This document shows positions 43,961 through 56,240 of a stretch of 64,000 nucleotides of DNA, piece by piece; the first letter of the stretch is position 1; every line of letters begins with the position of its first letter. A program made the translations under genes and the position numbers. Below the pieces are notes generated by a model. It had not been told where the DNA came from. It did no database searches and saw only the letters and a list, made by a program, of their open reading frames with translations. Source of the stretch: CAJBLF01 sp964430205 (GTDB taxonomy: Bacteria; Patescibacteriota; Gracilibacteria; Absconditabacterales; Absconditicoccaceae); NCBI GenBank assembly GCA_964430205.1, contig CAYSER010000001.1, positions 20,844-84,843 on the forward strand, in the 5' to 3' direction.

Positions 43961-44491
43961 ATGAGATCCATCATATTCAATGCATCGCATATGCTTATAA
44001 GGCACATCTTCTATATCCTAGGGGGGATGTTAGCTGCGCTTCGGACATTCATGCCTGCAGTATCGTTAGGGCAGAGTTTCATCGATTCAGAATTCCCTTA
44101 TGAAACGACGACTGCTTCACAACCAGGGACAGAAGAGACGACTGATATCGGTCAGATGGTGAAGACGGAGACCGTAAATCCGACCACAAGCATACTCAAG
44201 AGACTGACGGATTTTTTCAGGGTCAGCTGAACAGCGTACGATCAGCCATGATCGACATCCAAGGCGACCGATTATGTGAAACGGATACTCAATATGCTCC
44301 TCGGTATCGTAAGCTTCCTCTCATTGGTGATGATCATCTTGGCATTCTATCTCATCTTCTTCTCGAAAGGGGAGGATGCGGTCAAGAAAGCCAAGAAGAT
44401 CCTTGTCGGAGTAGGGATAGCCCTAGCGATCATGGGATTATCATGGTTTATCGCAAGCTTCTTCTTCGATATCTATAGGACAGTTACCTAG
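43961..44491 (+). CDS. Second VirB2-like pilin candidate
   Basis: 176 residues, start 4 bases after the previous stop. It begins with a hydrophobic segment and a polar Thr/Glu-rich outer region. The two-helix unit follows: ILNMLLGIVSFLSLVMIILA, YLIFFSKGEDAVKKAKKILV and an Ala/Gly helix ending SWFIASFFFDIYR. The KGEDAVKKAKK turn fits the same T4SS pilin family as the gene before. Tandem pilin genes may supply two subunits. Confidence 0.75.
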
Positions 44492-44502
44492 GTTTTATCT
44501 TT

Positions 44503-45216
44503 ATGGTCATCAGCATGTTCTTGAATCTATGAGATCAGAATAAGATACAGAAAAAAAAGACGGAGAATCTCTTCAATACAGAGACGATGTTGCCGATCTC
44601 CGAAATAAGGAACGATACGATCATTATGAAGGACGGAGGATTGAGAGCTATCCTCAGGATCAACGGCATCAACCTTGATCTCAAGAATAGCGATGAACAG
44701 CAGATCGTCTTGGAGCAGTACAAGAAATTCCTCAACGGATTGGAATATCCTATTCAGATATTGGTGCGCAATACCTTCTTGGATCTCGGGAATTATCTCA
44801 ATTATATCGATAGGAACATCCAGGAGATAGAGAATCCTACGCTCAAGGCACAAGGTGAGGCATACTTCAGGTTTCTCCAGAATATAGATATGCAGCAAGG
44901 TTTGATCTACAATAAGGAGTTCTATATCATCGTGCCGTATTATGTCGGTGAACAGGATAAAACGCAGATTCAGAGATCACGACGGGGAAAACTGCTCGAT
45001 GTGCTCAATGCCAAGGATACGGTAGAGAAGATCGTCGACAGGTACAGGACATTCATCAAAGGCAAGAATTCGTTGGATACGAGAGTCAATCTTATCGTAG
45101 ACGGCCTCAATGGCATAGGCATCGTAGCAGAGAAGGTAACGACCTCCGATATCATATCGCTCCTTTTCCGTTACTACAATCCATTGCTTCACAGCACGCA
45201 ATCAGTCGTATCATAA
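44503..45216 (+). CDS. VirB4/TraC N-terminal-domain protein without ATPase
   Basis: 237 residues, stop UAA. TETMLPISEIRNDTIIMKDG then GLRAILRINGINLDLKNSDE and a run with QYKKFLNGLEYPIQILVRN match the N-terminal domain of VirB4/TraC-type ATPases. The protein stops there, with no Walker A or B. It follows two pilin genes, so it probably belongs to the secretion apparatus. Either it is a free adaptor or the ATPase is encoded elsewhere. One UGA glycine near the start. Confidence 0.75.
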
Positions 45217-45259
45217 ACTAACGACTTACCGTCAACAACTGACGATAAAAGATAAACAA

Positions 45260-45293
45260 AAAATAGCTCTGCATATGCTTGCTGAGCTATTTT
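45260..45293 (+). terminator. Terminator after the pilin operon
   Basis: AAATAGCTC and GAGCTATTT pair around a 14-base loop between convergent genes; both flanks are A- or T-rich, so it may work in both directions. Confidence 0.8.
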
Positions 45294-45310
45294 ATATTGT
45301 TTATTAGCTG

Positions 45311-46420
45311 TTATATCTTCATGTCCATATCATATTTCTTACGCTCACAGTAACCCTTTGCTTTCCCGTAGAGCTCATCGCATGTCGTCAATCGTTCTTC
45401 GTTTCCTTCACCTCTTTCGATCTGTTCTTTGTACCATTCTTTCCTCCTGAGGATTTCAGCAGATGCTGCAACGCAGCAAACTTCATCATTAGTGATAGAC
45501 ATACCGGCAGAGCTGATGCCCATATCGGTAGGGGATTGGTATTTGATCATATAGTTCTTGTGGGTAACGATCTTTTTCGCGATATTCATGACGATTTCGA
45601 ATGCTTCGACATCCCTATTATAATTGACGGCGTCAACGCCATAGGCTTTCTTATGGTAGGTATCTATCATATTGTAATCGCCGATATCCACCGTAGCCGC
45701 TTCATAAGCTAGATTGATAGGATGCTCTAGTGGGATGTTCCGGATAGGGAATGTCTCATATTTCGCATATCATGATTTGATATCGATCTGATGGTCGTTG
45801 TAGATCTGCCCGAGGCATGTGGACATTTTCCCGCTGCTGGATGCTGCTCAGGTGACGAGGATGAGATTCTTGGTCAACGGGATATGATCATCATGACCGA
45901 AGCCGTCCTCGCTAAGGATGATATCGGTATTGTAGGGATAGCCGTTGATCTTGTATCTTTCCCGTACCCTGTATTGTTTCCTTTGGAATTCCTTTTCGAA
46001 TTCCAGGATAACATCGAACATATTGCCAACGTCGATGTTGTTGATGACAATATGTGGCTTGATTCAGATGTTTTTCTCGATGATCCTGATCATCTGATAA
46101 ACGTAGTCCTTGTAATCGATATTTTCGTTGCTCAGTTGCCTATTGGAGAGGATGTCATTGGCGTTGACGCAGAAGAGGATCTCAGCCTGGCTCTTCAAGG
46201 ACGAGAAGATATTCTTCTTCGATTCCGGATCGAATCCTGGCAGGACTCTTGCGGCATGTGCATCATACATGAATTTCCCTCATATCTCGAGATATAATCT
46301 TCCACCAGAAAAATTGGCGATCCTATCGAGGATTCTCTCTTTCTGGATCCTGATGTATTTTTCACCATCGAACCCGTCTTTCTTGTAGTTGATGATATCG
46401 GTGGAATTGATGCCCGCCAT
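45311..46420 (-). CDS. DUF1846 family protein, short form
   Basis: 369 residues, stop UAA. FDGEKYIRIQKERILDRIANF, GKFMYDAHAARVLPGFDP and LILVTGAASSSGKMSTCLGQ are the family blocks; the last is a P-loop-like glycine-rich turn. Family members known to me are about 500 residues, so a C-terminal part appears absent. The end KGYCERKKYDMDMKI is not family-like. Function of the family is not settled. A good promoter lies directly upstream. Confidence 0.85.
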
Positions 46421-46449
46421 GTAAAAGAGAGAGAATAAATCATTACTCA

Positions 46450-46478
46450 AGTATACAGGGCGCAAAGATCTTTTGCAA
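46450..46478 (-). promoter_or_regulatory. Promoter of the DUF1846 gene
   Basis: Minus-strand TTGCAA (46478-46473), 17-base spacer, TATACT (46455-46450), 30 bases before the ATG. Confidence 0.65.
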
Positions 46479-46584
46479 ATAATAGAAAGAATGGTCATCA
46501 CCTAAGGTATCAAAACATTTCAATAGAGGGAAAGAGTATTGACTTTTGATTCAGGGATAATGGTCTAATGGATATCATGAGAAG

Positions 46585-46616
46585 AAAAAGCGCTCCTCCA
46601 CAGATGTGGCGAGCGC
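46585..46616 (-). terminator. Terminator of the SPFH gene
   Basis: Minus-strand GCGCTC pairs with GAGCGC, with an inner CCACA/TGTGG stem, and runs into five T. It lies 36 bases after the stop at 46652. Confidence 0.85.
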
Positions 46617-46651
46617 AGAGAGAGGATCGTAAGGGATACCTCTAGGGGATA

Positions 46652-47416
46652 TTATTTCTCCAATAACTTCTTGTTTATGCCTTGGATGGCATTCATGACT
46701 TCGATAGGGATCATCCATACGGTAGTATTGGATTGATCAGAGCTTATGTCGTTGATGGACTGCAGCGTCCTCAGGTGCAGTGCTCAAGGAGTAGCAAGCA
46801 TCTCAGCTGCTTTATGCAGATTGTTTGCGGATGCGAGCTCTCATTCGGAGGTGATGATTTTCGCTCTCTTTTCTCTTTCCGCTTCGGCTTGCTTCCCTAT
46901 GGTCCTCTTGAGGTCATCAGGGATATTGATGTCCTTCAATTCTACGGACATCACCTCTATACCCCGCGCATCAGATTTCTCATCGACGATCTTCTTGATC
47001 TCCAAACTGGCTTCTTCCCTTTTTGCGAGCAACTCATCGAGCTCGAAATGTCCTACGATGTTCCTCATCGTGGTCTGGGCGAATTGCGTCATCGCATAAT
47101 CGAGGTTCTTGACGTTGATGACGGATCTATCCACCTGATCTTCCTTTACTCTATAATAGATTACGGCATTGATGCCGCAGGAGATATTGTCCTTGGTCAT
47201 AGCTTCCTGGCTTGGCACGTCGACTGCCTTCTCTCTGATGTCCACTGTAGTGGTGGTCTGGATGATCGGGATGATCAATCTCAATCATGGTCTCAGGATT
47301 CCGCTATACTTTCATAAGGTGAACAAGAGTTTTCTGTCATACTGTTTGACGACTCTTATTCATGTCAGCAAAAATAAGATGATAACGATCAATAGGATGA
47401 TTCAACTATTGCTCAT
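46652..47416 (-). CDS. SPFH/band 7 (slipin-like) membrane protein
   Basis: 254 residues, stop UAA. One N-terminal membrane helix (GIILLIVIILFLLTGI) precedes the SPFH domain, which contains RVVKQYDRKLLFTLGKYSG, PGLRLIIPIIQ, VDIREKAVDVPSQEAMTKDN and AVIYYRV. A Glu/Lys/Ala coiled coil (KQAEAEREKRAKIITSEGE) follows. These proteins form membrane microdomain scaffolds that influence proteases and channels. Five UGA glycines. It stands apart from uvrA by about 100 bases. Confidence 0.94.
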
Positions 47417-47519
47417 GGGTATGGGGTAAATGGATAAAAGATGATGAATGATGGGTAAGTGGTTGCTTTATGCAAAATATTATGCCTCCTCGCAATGAAT
47501 GACATCCAGAAAAAAATCA

Positions 47520-50500
47520 TTACTTCACCAGTTTCCCGTTATCCAATGTGATGACCTCATCAGCGAATTTCAGGATGTTCTTGTCATGTTCGATCATGAG
47601 GATGGTGTCTCCATTGTTAAGGAATTCCTTGATGACCTTGAGGAGCTTAACGATATCCTCGGAATGGAGTCCGACAGTCGGTTCATCGAGGAAGTACATG
47701 GTATGTCATTTGTATGATTTGAGGAGATGTTTCACGAGCTTCAGCCTCTGACTCTCTCATCCGGAAAGCATGTGGGCCGGCTGTCCCATCTTGATGTATC
47801 CGAGTCCGATATCTACCATGAGTTGAAGATCTTCGCGGACATGGTCGATCTCGGCGAAGAATTCCAAAGCATCGCTGATATACATGTTGAGCACTTCGGA
47901 GATAGTCTTTCCTCTCCGCTTGATACCGAGTATCTCAGGCTTGTATCTTTTGCCGTTGCAGAGTTCGCACGGGATGTAGGTGTCCGGCAGGAATTGCAAT
48001 TCCACTTTCTTGTAGCCGTAGCCGTCACAGGCAGGGCATGATCACTTATTGGAGTTGAAGCTGAAATGGCTGGCATTGAATCAGAGATATTTGCTGTCGG
48101 TCGTTCCGGCATACAGCTGCCTGATATGGTCAAAGGTGCCTATGAAGGTCGCAGGGCAGGATCTCGGTGTTTTCCCGATGCTTGTCTGATCGACGTAGAT
48201 GGTGTTCTTGATCTCTTCATGGCCCATGATAGTCTCTACGGAAAGATCCTTATGGAACGCTTGCAACGCAAGATTCTCATAATGCTCGTATTTCTCTTTG
48301 TTCATGACGGGAGCAGCGAGGATATCCTGTCGGTTCCATCACTGTTTCAAGAGTTCCAATCTAATGAAACTTTGGATGAATTTCTCCTTTTCGTTAAGGA
48401 ACTTGAAAAGCGTGGTATACATGAGCGTCGTCTTTCCTGCTCCTGAAGGTCAGGTGATGATGGTGAAAGTTCAAAGCCTGATGTTTACATCGATATTCTG
48501 GAGATTATATTTAGACGCCTTCTTGATTTTGACGAATTTGTCAGTAGGTTTATGTTCGAACTCGATAGATACCTTCTTCTTGCCGAGGATATATTTGGCG
48601 GTCAGACTATCGGATTTCAGGAAGTCTTTATACGGTCCATTGAACATCAGATGTCCTCAGAAATCTCATGCACCAGGTCAGATCTCTACAACCCGATCGG
48701 ATGCTTTGATGAATTCCTCGTTATGTTCGACGACGATGATAGTGTTCCCCATTTCCTTGAGTTTCTTGATGGCGGCGATCGCTCTTATGATTTCCCTATC
48801 ATCGAGTCCGATCGTCGGTTCATCGAGGACATAGATGATGCCGGTCAGTTTGTTTCATAGCTGTTTGGCTAGCCTTAGTCTTTGGACCTCTCATCCGGAA
48901 AGCGTATCTATCCCTCTATTGAGGCTCAAATACCCAAGACCGAGCTCCTGGATCGTCTTTGCTCTATCATTGAGCGGATTGATGATTCTGTTGAGCAAGG
49001 CCTTGTCTTTCTTGGCGTGTTCATGATACATATCTATGAACGCTATCAGCTCATTGAGCGACATTTTCTGGAGCTCGGCTATATTAAACTTAGTTGATCA
49101 ACTGCCGGATTGCTGAACTGTTCAGTTGCTTTTCTTCATTGAAGCGTTTCATCATTTCGGCATCTTAACCGTCAGGAATACATGTAAGCTTTCCTTCTTC
49201 AGTTTCGCTCCGTTGCATTCAGGACACGTCTTCATGTCCAGCATTGCCTGGAAATCGACCGTCAAGAGACCTTTTGCATACTGGTCTTTGATGATCTCTT
49301 CGATGCCTTTGTAATACATGCTCATATATTTCCCTCCATAATTGATTCTCAACAATTCCTCATCTCAGAAAAGTACGACATGCTGGAATCGCTCAGGAAG
49401 GTCTTTCCGGCGCTTGTCGGGATCAATGCTATATTTCTGCGCAAGCTTGAGCAATAAGGATTGTCCGAGGTTCGAATCCCTCCATGGGAGGATTGCTTTC
49501 ATATATGGGCTTGTGGGATCGAGCATCTTATCGAAATCTATCTGGAGGATCTCTCCGATACCATGACAGGTCGAGCATGCTCATTCCTGCCTATTCGGCG
49601 AAAAGTGTTGCGTCGTGAATTCGGGATAAGTGATATTGCAGTCGGGACAATACATTTTATCGGTAAACCGACGGATTCATTCAGCATCCTTCAGTGACGA
49701 TTTTCCCGTTATCAGTCACGAGTTGTTGTTCTTTTTGTTTTTACCCGTCACTAGTGACTTGTCACTCGTAATTCACGTGATATAGATTCAGAATTTTTTG
49801 AATTCATCAAGGATCTTGATGATATCCTCTTTCAATCTTGCGAGCTTCTGTTCCTCGACAGTGACGCGGTCGTAGATGCCATAGGTCGTGACGGGAAAGT
49901 ATTCTGTAGGTACGTTCGGTGTCTCGAGATAGAAGTATTCGATAGGTTCCCGTGAGGAGTGACTGATTTCGGATGACGAGTTTTTTTTCTTGGTACTCGG
50001 CACGCGTCACTCGTTACTCGGCACTATCAAGTAGCGCGTAAATCCTTTGCCTTTCTCGACCTTGTTCCTGTTTTTCTTGACGAACTCCATGAGATCATCT
50101 TTCTTCGCGAAGCGTCATGATTCTTGGAGAAGATAGATCTTCTGCCCCATATACTCATGCTGGATCTCATGCATGATTTGCTCGATTGTCTGAGGTTTGA
50201 TCTCTTTCCCGCAGTTATAGCAATAACTATCTCCGAGCTTTGCATAGAGCAATCTCAGATAATCGTCGATTTCGGTCAATGTTCATACCGAACTCCTAGA
50301 ATTTCCTCCTTTCTTGTTCTGCTCGATCGCTATAGCAGGGGAGAGACCGCTGCAATGATCGATCTCTGGTCTTTCTCCGAGATTGAAAAATTGCCTCAGG
50401 TACGAACTGAGTGATTCTATATATCTGTATTGGCCTTCTTTGTAGATGGTATCGAACGCAAGGGACGACTTGCCGGAACCGGATACTCACGTGATAGTGA

Positions 50501-50630
50501 TGAGCTTGTTTTTTGGCAGTTCTATGTCGATATCTTTCAGATTATGCGTTTTGATTCACTGGAACGTGATCTTGTTCTCGAAGTTTCCGAGGCTCTCGAG
50601 CATGATGTTCTCTGCAGATTTTTTCGGCAT
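47520..50630 (-). CDS. uvrA: Excinuclease ABC subunit A
   Basis: 1036 residues, stop UAA. Two ABC modules are seen: Walker A VSGSGKSSLAFDTIY, signature LSGGEVQRLRLAKQLG and Walker B IIYVLDEPTIGL, then GPSGAGKTTLMYTTLF, LSGGESQRLKL and MYFLDEPTVGL. Zinc-finger cysteines are CPDC, CSTC, CPEC, CPAC and CELC, and residues 95-100 add CYNC. Two poorly conserved Ser/Asn/Lys-rich stretches (near residues 203-225 and 285-320) contain words shared with intergenic repeats. It detects DNA damage with UvrB. About 25 UGA glycines make it one of the strongest recoding examples. Confidence 0.96.
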
Positions 50631-50699
50631 TCGCTATGACTAATAAATAAACAAATTTTCTGATGCTCAGTTTTCAATGTTCAATCCTTGGTCGTGAAG

Positions 50700-51536
50700 T
50701 TAATACGCATTTTTCAGCTCCCAATCCAAGACTTTCAGGAATTTTGGGATCAATCCGTACCTGATGGCTCAGCTATACTGCTGTCCATACCCATCATAGA
50801 CGTAGTGAGGATTGAGTGGGAGAGCAACATATCAGCTGGAAGCATTACCGGTGATGGAGGCTCCGTTGTAGAGGGCCCCATGGTCGACGAGTCCGGTCAT
50901 ATCGAATCAGGTGTACGTGAGCGAGATTCAGAGCTTGGTCTTGTAGGAGATATACTTGTTCTTGGAAAAATCTATGAAATCCTGCATCGTCTGTAAAAAT
51001 TTCGCTTCGGTGATCTGTCAGGTACCATAGTCCTTGCTGAGGATCTGGAATGGGCCGTCACCATTGCTGGGCAGATAATAGCCGCAATTCGTCTCCCTAT
51101 ATCGGGTCCCTATCATCAATGGCGTAGGGAAATTGTTGGCGAAGCTGATGGTGTCCATAGTATTGTATCGACCGGTACAGCTGTCCGGCGTTGTGATCTC
51201 CTTGCTGAATCATCCGCTATACGCATTCCGGAACGCTTGTTTAAAATCCTTATACAAAGTCTTGGTTTTCGCCTTTTCTCCATTGATCTGGAGGATGAGC
51301 TTATCGGCCAGGGTAGTGAGATAGTACGAGAGTTGGTCATATCAGGAAAATTGCTCTTGCAAAGTCTTGAGCTGAGCATAGAAGTCCCGTTTGTCCTTCA
51401 TATTCCCTGAAGTGATGGTGTCGAGCTGCGTCTGTAAAAGCGTTATCTTCGCAGTATCGCCGGCAGAAGGGGTATAGGCGAAAACGGTCCCTAAAAGCAG
51501 TCCGCTTGAGATCAAGGAAAGAAAAAAATATTTCAT
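50700..51536 (-). CDS. Secreted protein, possibly lysozyme-like
   Basis: 278 residues, stop UAA. Signal peptide MKYFFLSLISSGLLLGTVFA. A helical region follows, then a domain with TNCGYYLPSNGDGPFQILSKD near residue 160 and aromatic/Gly-rich sequence (GYGQQYSGAIRYGLIPKFL). The GDGPFQ turn recalls lytic transglycosylase folds such as VirB1, and it lies upstream of secretion-type membrane genes. No catalytic Glu can be assigned with confidence. Ten or so UGA glycines. Confidence 0.65.
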
Positions 51537-51616
51537 ATCATACACGAAAGGATAAATGCATCTTTCAATGTAGGATTATCTTATGCTGTTTCAAGGCGAA
51601 ATAGTCAGGATGTTCG

Positions 51617-53545
51617 TTATTTCTCCTTCTTTTGTCGATAGACATTGTTCATGAGCGCATCGTAGCTGATGGCATTAGTCGGTCATAGCTTAGTCCCCTT
51701 GGGTCATTGTATACCATCATCTCATCACATCAGCAGATGGAGAGCTTTACGATTAAGCGCATTATTATTTCATTTATTGAATGTTGTCTCAAAATCTTTA
51801 TCTCGTCATGCATTTGGATTTTTTACTATATCCCTGAGCGGCTGTCAATTGGTTTTTTGGAGCCAAGTTTCAAGCGAGCTCTTCCATTGGGAATTAAGGC
51901 TCAATCATGAAACATTCTTCTGTCATAGTGCTATCGATTGGGACATGAAATCAGTGCTTCCTTTTTCAGCCGCTTGATCTAGGGTATCATATTCCTCTTG
52001 TGTCCGATCGGAAGGTATATGCATCCGATCTGATACTTGTTTCTGGAATGCAGCTTCGGATTTGGTGAACTCTCATGATTTATTGACTCATAATTCTTTG
52101 AGTGTGTTGTCTCTGGTCTGTCTTGTGAAGGATTGGAGGCTGTTGATCGACGCAGTGCCTCATTTGAACGGCACGATAGGCAATGCCCTGCCCATTTCTT
52201 CGATCTGCTTGATGCGCGCTTCCATGAATGTTCCGAGAGTCCCTCATCAGATGGTCAAAGATAGCTTGATGAAGAATCGTATGAGATAGATGCATAAGAG
52301 ATAGACGATCAGCATACTGAAGAAATTCATCGCCTTACCCTCGGCGTCTTTTCCGATAACATCCTTCCCGAGAATATCCTCTTGGCTGACCGAGATATCG
52401 GTGACACCAGGGACGCTAAGGACAGACGTAGTATCTCAGCTTTTGGAGAGAGAGATGCCATTGAGATTGTTTTCTCGAGATGCTCATGAGTTGAAGACAC
52501 TTTGTTGCATACTGATGACGACTATGAGCATGAGCGATATGCCCATGACGAAAATAACCGGCTTGAAGACGATTGCCAGGAGATTGCTCAAGGAAAAAAG
52601 TTTGCCGAGTCATCAATCTCAGGCTTTCTTCTTGAAGACCTGGAAGAGGATCAAGAACGGCATCCCGACTACGAATATCCGGAGCAAACCGATCCTTATG
52701 ATATTCGCTACCAAGAGCAGGAGCAATCAGATCGTGAAGAGCGAGAGAAAGAAAAACTGGAGCAAGAAGCCGAGGGTGATATCCGTGATAGGCGGCGTGG
52801 CTCATGGGGTGAGATATTTCGGAAAGCCGAAGATAGCCATCCCCATATAGATGAATGGTCCGCTTACGGAATCCTTGGTCGGCAGGATCTTCTCTCGGGA
52901 AATATCGCTGACTCCTGTTCATGGGATGATTGTTATCACATTGTTCCGTCACGTAGTATCGGGATCGATGACAATCCTATTGGAGACGAATCAACTCATG
53001 CCCGTGGCTATATTCTTCTGTAACGGGGTATCGTTCTTGAAGAACGTAATCGGGAAGGCGCTGATGCCGGCAGTGGCTACCGTTGAGATATCGATCAATG
53101 CTCAGGTCAGGAACCAGCTCGCCTGGATCAGGATACCCGCAACCAGCGTATTGGTGATGATTTTCTTGAGATTTAAGGCCTGTTTTCCCGTGATGCCCTG
53201 GATGATGGAGACGAGGACGAGTCATGCCAACGCGAAATTAGCGAAATTCTTCATGATATTCCGGATCTTCCGAAGGTAGACATCCATGTGGATGAATGCT
53301 CCATAGACGAAATCATTGGTCATGAGCTTGCCGGCTAGGACAGCAAGGATGATCCGTATCCGAGAGAAGAGCGAAAGCGCCTTCTGAAGTAAGTCCTTGA
53401 TTTGTACAAGCGAAAATTGGTCTTGGGATGTGTTTGCTGCAGCGAAGGCAGGAAGGATGAAGAAAAATCAGATGATACAGGCAAAGCTGACGATCTTGAT
53501 CGTCCTAGGGCGCATGAGTATCCTGATGATGTTCTTCAGTCGCAT
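51617..53545 (-). CDS. VirB6/TrbL-like polytopic membrane protein
   Basis: 642 residues, stop UAA. A signal-like start (FACIIGFFFILPAFAAA) is followed by about seven spans. The core RNIMKNFANFALAGLVLVSI with LLVANIIRIGLLRIFVVGMP resembles the VirB6/TrbL helical bundle of CPR secretion loci. After residue 440 it is polar and helical, probably cytoplasmic, and rich in Lys/Gln/Ser. More than 20 UGA glycines. It is clearly paralogous to the next gene upstream (same NFAN and IASWFL/QASRFL patterns), and the pair is one operon. Confidence 0.78.
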
Positions 53546-53566
53546 TGTCGTTTATTGAATAAATGA

Positions 53567-56026
53567 TTATTTAGGTAGAGTCGTTCATACATATGTTTTA
53601 GCATCGGCTGCTTTGGATATTTTTAGTTTGGTTCAGTCTGAAGTGATAGTCTCGATATCTGTTGGCGTCGGTAGTACATTGTTGAAATAGGTATCCAAAT
53701 CAGTCTTTGGAGTGCCATTATTTAATGTCTTTGCTATCTCTGGTTCTTTTGTGTCGGCTTTTATTGCTTTTATGATGCTGTTATTATCAATCAACGCTTT
53801 AGCTTGATTCTTATACCGATCTGTTCATAAGACCTTATTAGTGTTCTCCAGTAACGTCTTTTTGTCAGATGTTGATAGTGGGGTGGCTGTGCTATTTAAA
53901 GTGTTATTGAGTACATTGAAAAACTTAGTATTCTCGGTTGCTCAAAAAGTTGTCGGTGTTATCTTCTGTTCGTTTAAGTAATTCTTAGCTGTTTCTGGAG
54001 AGGTTTTAAGCGCATTGATGGTCGTATCAATTTGTTCTCAGGTTATTGTTGCTGCGCTGCTTGATTTTCCCCCTTTATTTTCGCCTGCCTCATTCATACC
54101 TAGCCACTCAGATACTTTACCTTCCTGTTCCCTATTGAGATATTGAGTAAAGGTCGTAGGTGCGTTGGAGAGGACTCTGCCCATGCTGCCGATGCCGACA
54201 CCTTTACCTTCGGGACCGATAGGGATGATAGGGAGCGTCTTGAAGATGTTGCCGCCTATCTTTTCGACTTGACCTCACACTTTCTTACCGAGTTCATTAG
54301 ATTTGATGGCAGCGAAGAAGATCATTCGCATAAGTCCGATACCGAAACAATTGATCATCAGCCGAGAAAATCGGTCCATGCCTTTGCCTCGAGGAAGTTT
54401 TGTGAATTCCAGGGAAGTCAATCATCCGACACTTACGGCGTCATTGCCGGTATTTATAGGCGTTATCGTCTGGATATTGAGTGTGTCATTGACGGCTTCT
54501 TTGGTTGCAGACGAGGAGAAACCATTGGTGAGCGCGGTCATGAAAATCAGCGAGAGGCTGAGTGCCGCTACCGTGATCACCGGAGCGAAAACGATGCCGA
54601 GGACGTTACTGAAGCTGAGATAGGTATCCAGTTTGCCCATCTTGAGCTTGAAGCTCTCCTTGAGTACGATGAATGGCGATCCGACGATATAGAGCCGTAG
54701 TACGCCTATCCTAGCGATGAGCACGAGGGCCAACGCAATCAGCGGGAAGAAGAGCGCTATCGCGACCAATGCTTTGATGATGAATATGCCGGAAGTCCCG
54801 GAGACGGAAGTTACGGAAGAGCTCGTGAGCTCTGTGAAATTGAGTAACGAGGCATACATCGTCACCAATGGTCAGACGAACCCTTTGGATTTCTGTATGA
54901 TGGTGGACAAGGAAAGCGTGTTGCTTCATGAGAAGAAGGCATCTCACGTGGCCAATGCCGCATCTCAGAGATTGAGATCGACCAGCTTGCCCGTGTAAGC
55001 CGGGTTAAGGAACCGTCATGTGGTATTCTCAAGGAATACTTGCATGGCGTTTTTGTATCCTGCGGAGGTCGTTCTGTCGCAAGGATTCTTTCATCATGTA
55101 ATTTGGCATCACGAAAGAGTAGAGATGACACCACTAAAGAATTCACCTTCGTTTCGCATGACTAGCTTATCGCCATAGAGTGCACAGACTTGCATACCCA
55201 TGAATTTTGGATCATTCATGGACTTCAATTTCTCAATGTTATCGAACATCGGATCGCCGAATTCCCTTCAGACGACATAATTGTGTGCAATTCTGCATGG
55301 AGAGATATTTACGGTCTTGTCATTGCCTGGATAGGTGATTTTGTCATTGGTCACGGAATACCGTACTTTGAATTCCTCTCCTCCAGCGAAGGTGAGATTG
55401 AATTTGTTGAGATCTATCGAACTATTGATAGGAAGGATCCTATTCTTATCCAGATCGGTATTTTTGATCACATTGAGCGGCAATCCGCCGATGGCATATG
55501 TCGCTATCGTGGAGATATCCACAAGCGCCGCTAGCAGGAATCGGCTAGCTTGGACTAAGATGCCGGCGATCAAGGTCACTTTGATGATGCCGAGCGGCGA
55601 TTTCTCGTCCTTGAACGATCATTGTCAGGTATTGGAGAAAATGCTTTTGATGATGGCATAGAGCACCATGAATCCCAGCGTGAAGTTAGCGAAGTTCTTC
55701 ATCATATTCCAGAATTGCCGAAGCGGAGCGTCGAGCTTGAAGACCGACGCATAGACCAGAGTATTGTCCAATGCTAACCCAGCAAGCACCAAGAGCGGCC
55801 AGAGAAGCAGATACAGGACCTTGAGGAGGATATTGAGCACCTGCCGCATGCCCATCTCATCCGGTTTCGAGGTTTGGGTGGTTGAAGAGTTTGTATCGGA
55901 TCATTGGGCTTGCGCATAGGCATGATCACCAATCCCGACATAGCCGTTCAGGAAAATGCCTGAGCATCACAGGATCAGGAATGCTCAGAGGACTCTTTTG
56001 ACTATCTTTGTGCCCAATCATTTCAT
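53567..56026 (-). CDS. Second VirB6/TrbL-like polytopic membrane protein
   Basis: 819 residues, stop UAA. N-terminal signal with a lipobox-like LILGCSG, then spans. The block FWNMMKNFANFTLGFMVLYAI and LIARIGVLRLYIVGSPFIVL parallel the VirB6-like gene downstream. A large outer insert with Cys (CRIAHNYV; SGCQITGGKNPCDR) lies between the second and third spans. The last 250 residues are soluble and Thr/Asn/Lys-rich. Its stop is 22 bases before the paralogue's start. A tandem duplication that has diverged; likely the inner-membrane channel of a T4SS-like apparatus. Confidence 0.78.
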
Positions 56027-56166
56027 AGAGAGCATACATTAGCTTGCTAAAACGTCCGTTGGATGTGGGGTATGGATATCGGCATCCGTAGTATGGTCGT
56101 TATACGTAAGTATATCCTCCGAAGCGCCAAAAACCAAATAAATCCGTACTTTCTCAGCGAGTTACC

Positions 56167-56196
56167 TTGCAAATTCCACAAAATTATATATACAAT
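56167..56196 (+). promoter_or_regulatory. Promoter of tsaB
   Basis: TTGCAA, 18-base spacer, TACAAT, 45 bases upstream of the ATG at 56241. Confidence 0.55.
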
Positions 56197-56240
56197 GTGA
56201 CCAAACAAACCAAAAAAACATTTATTTTTCACTATGTCGT

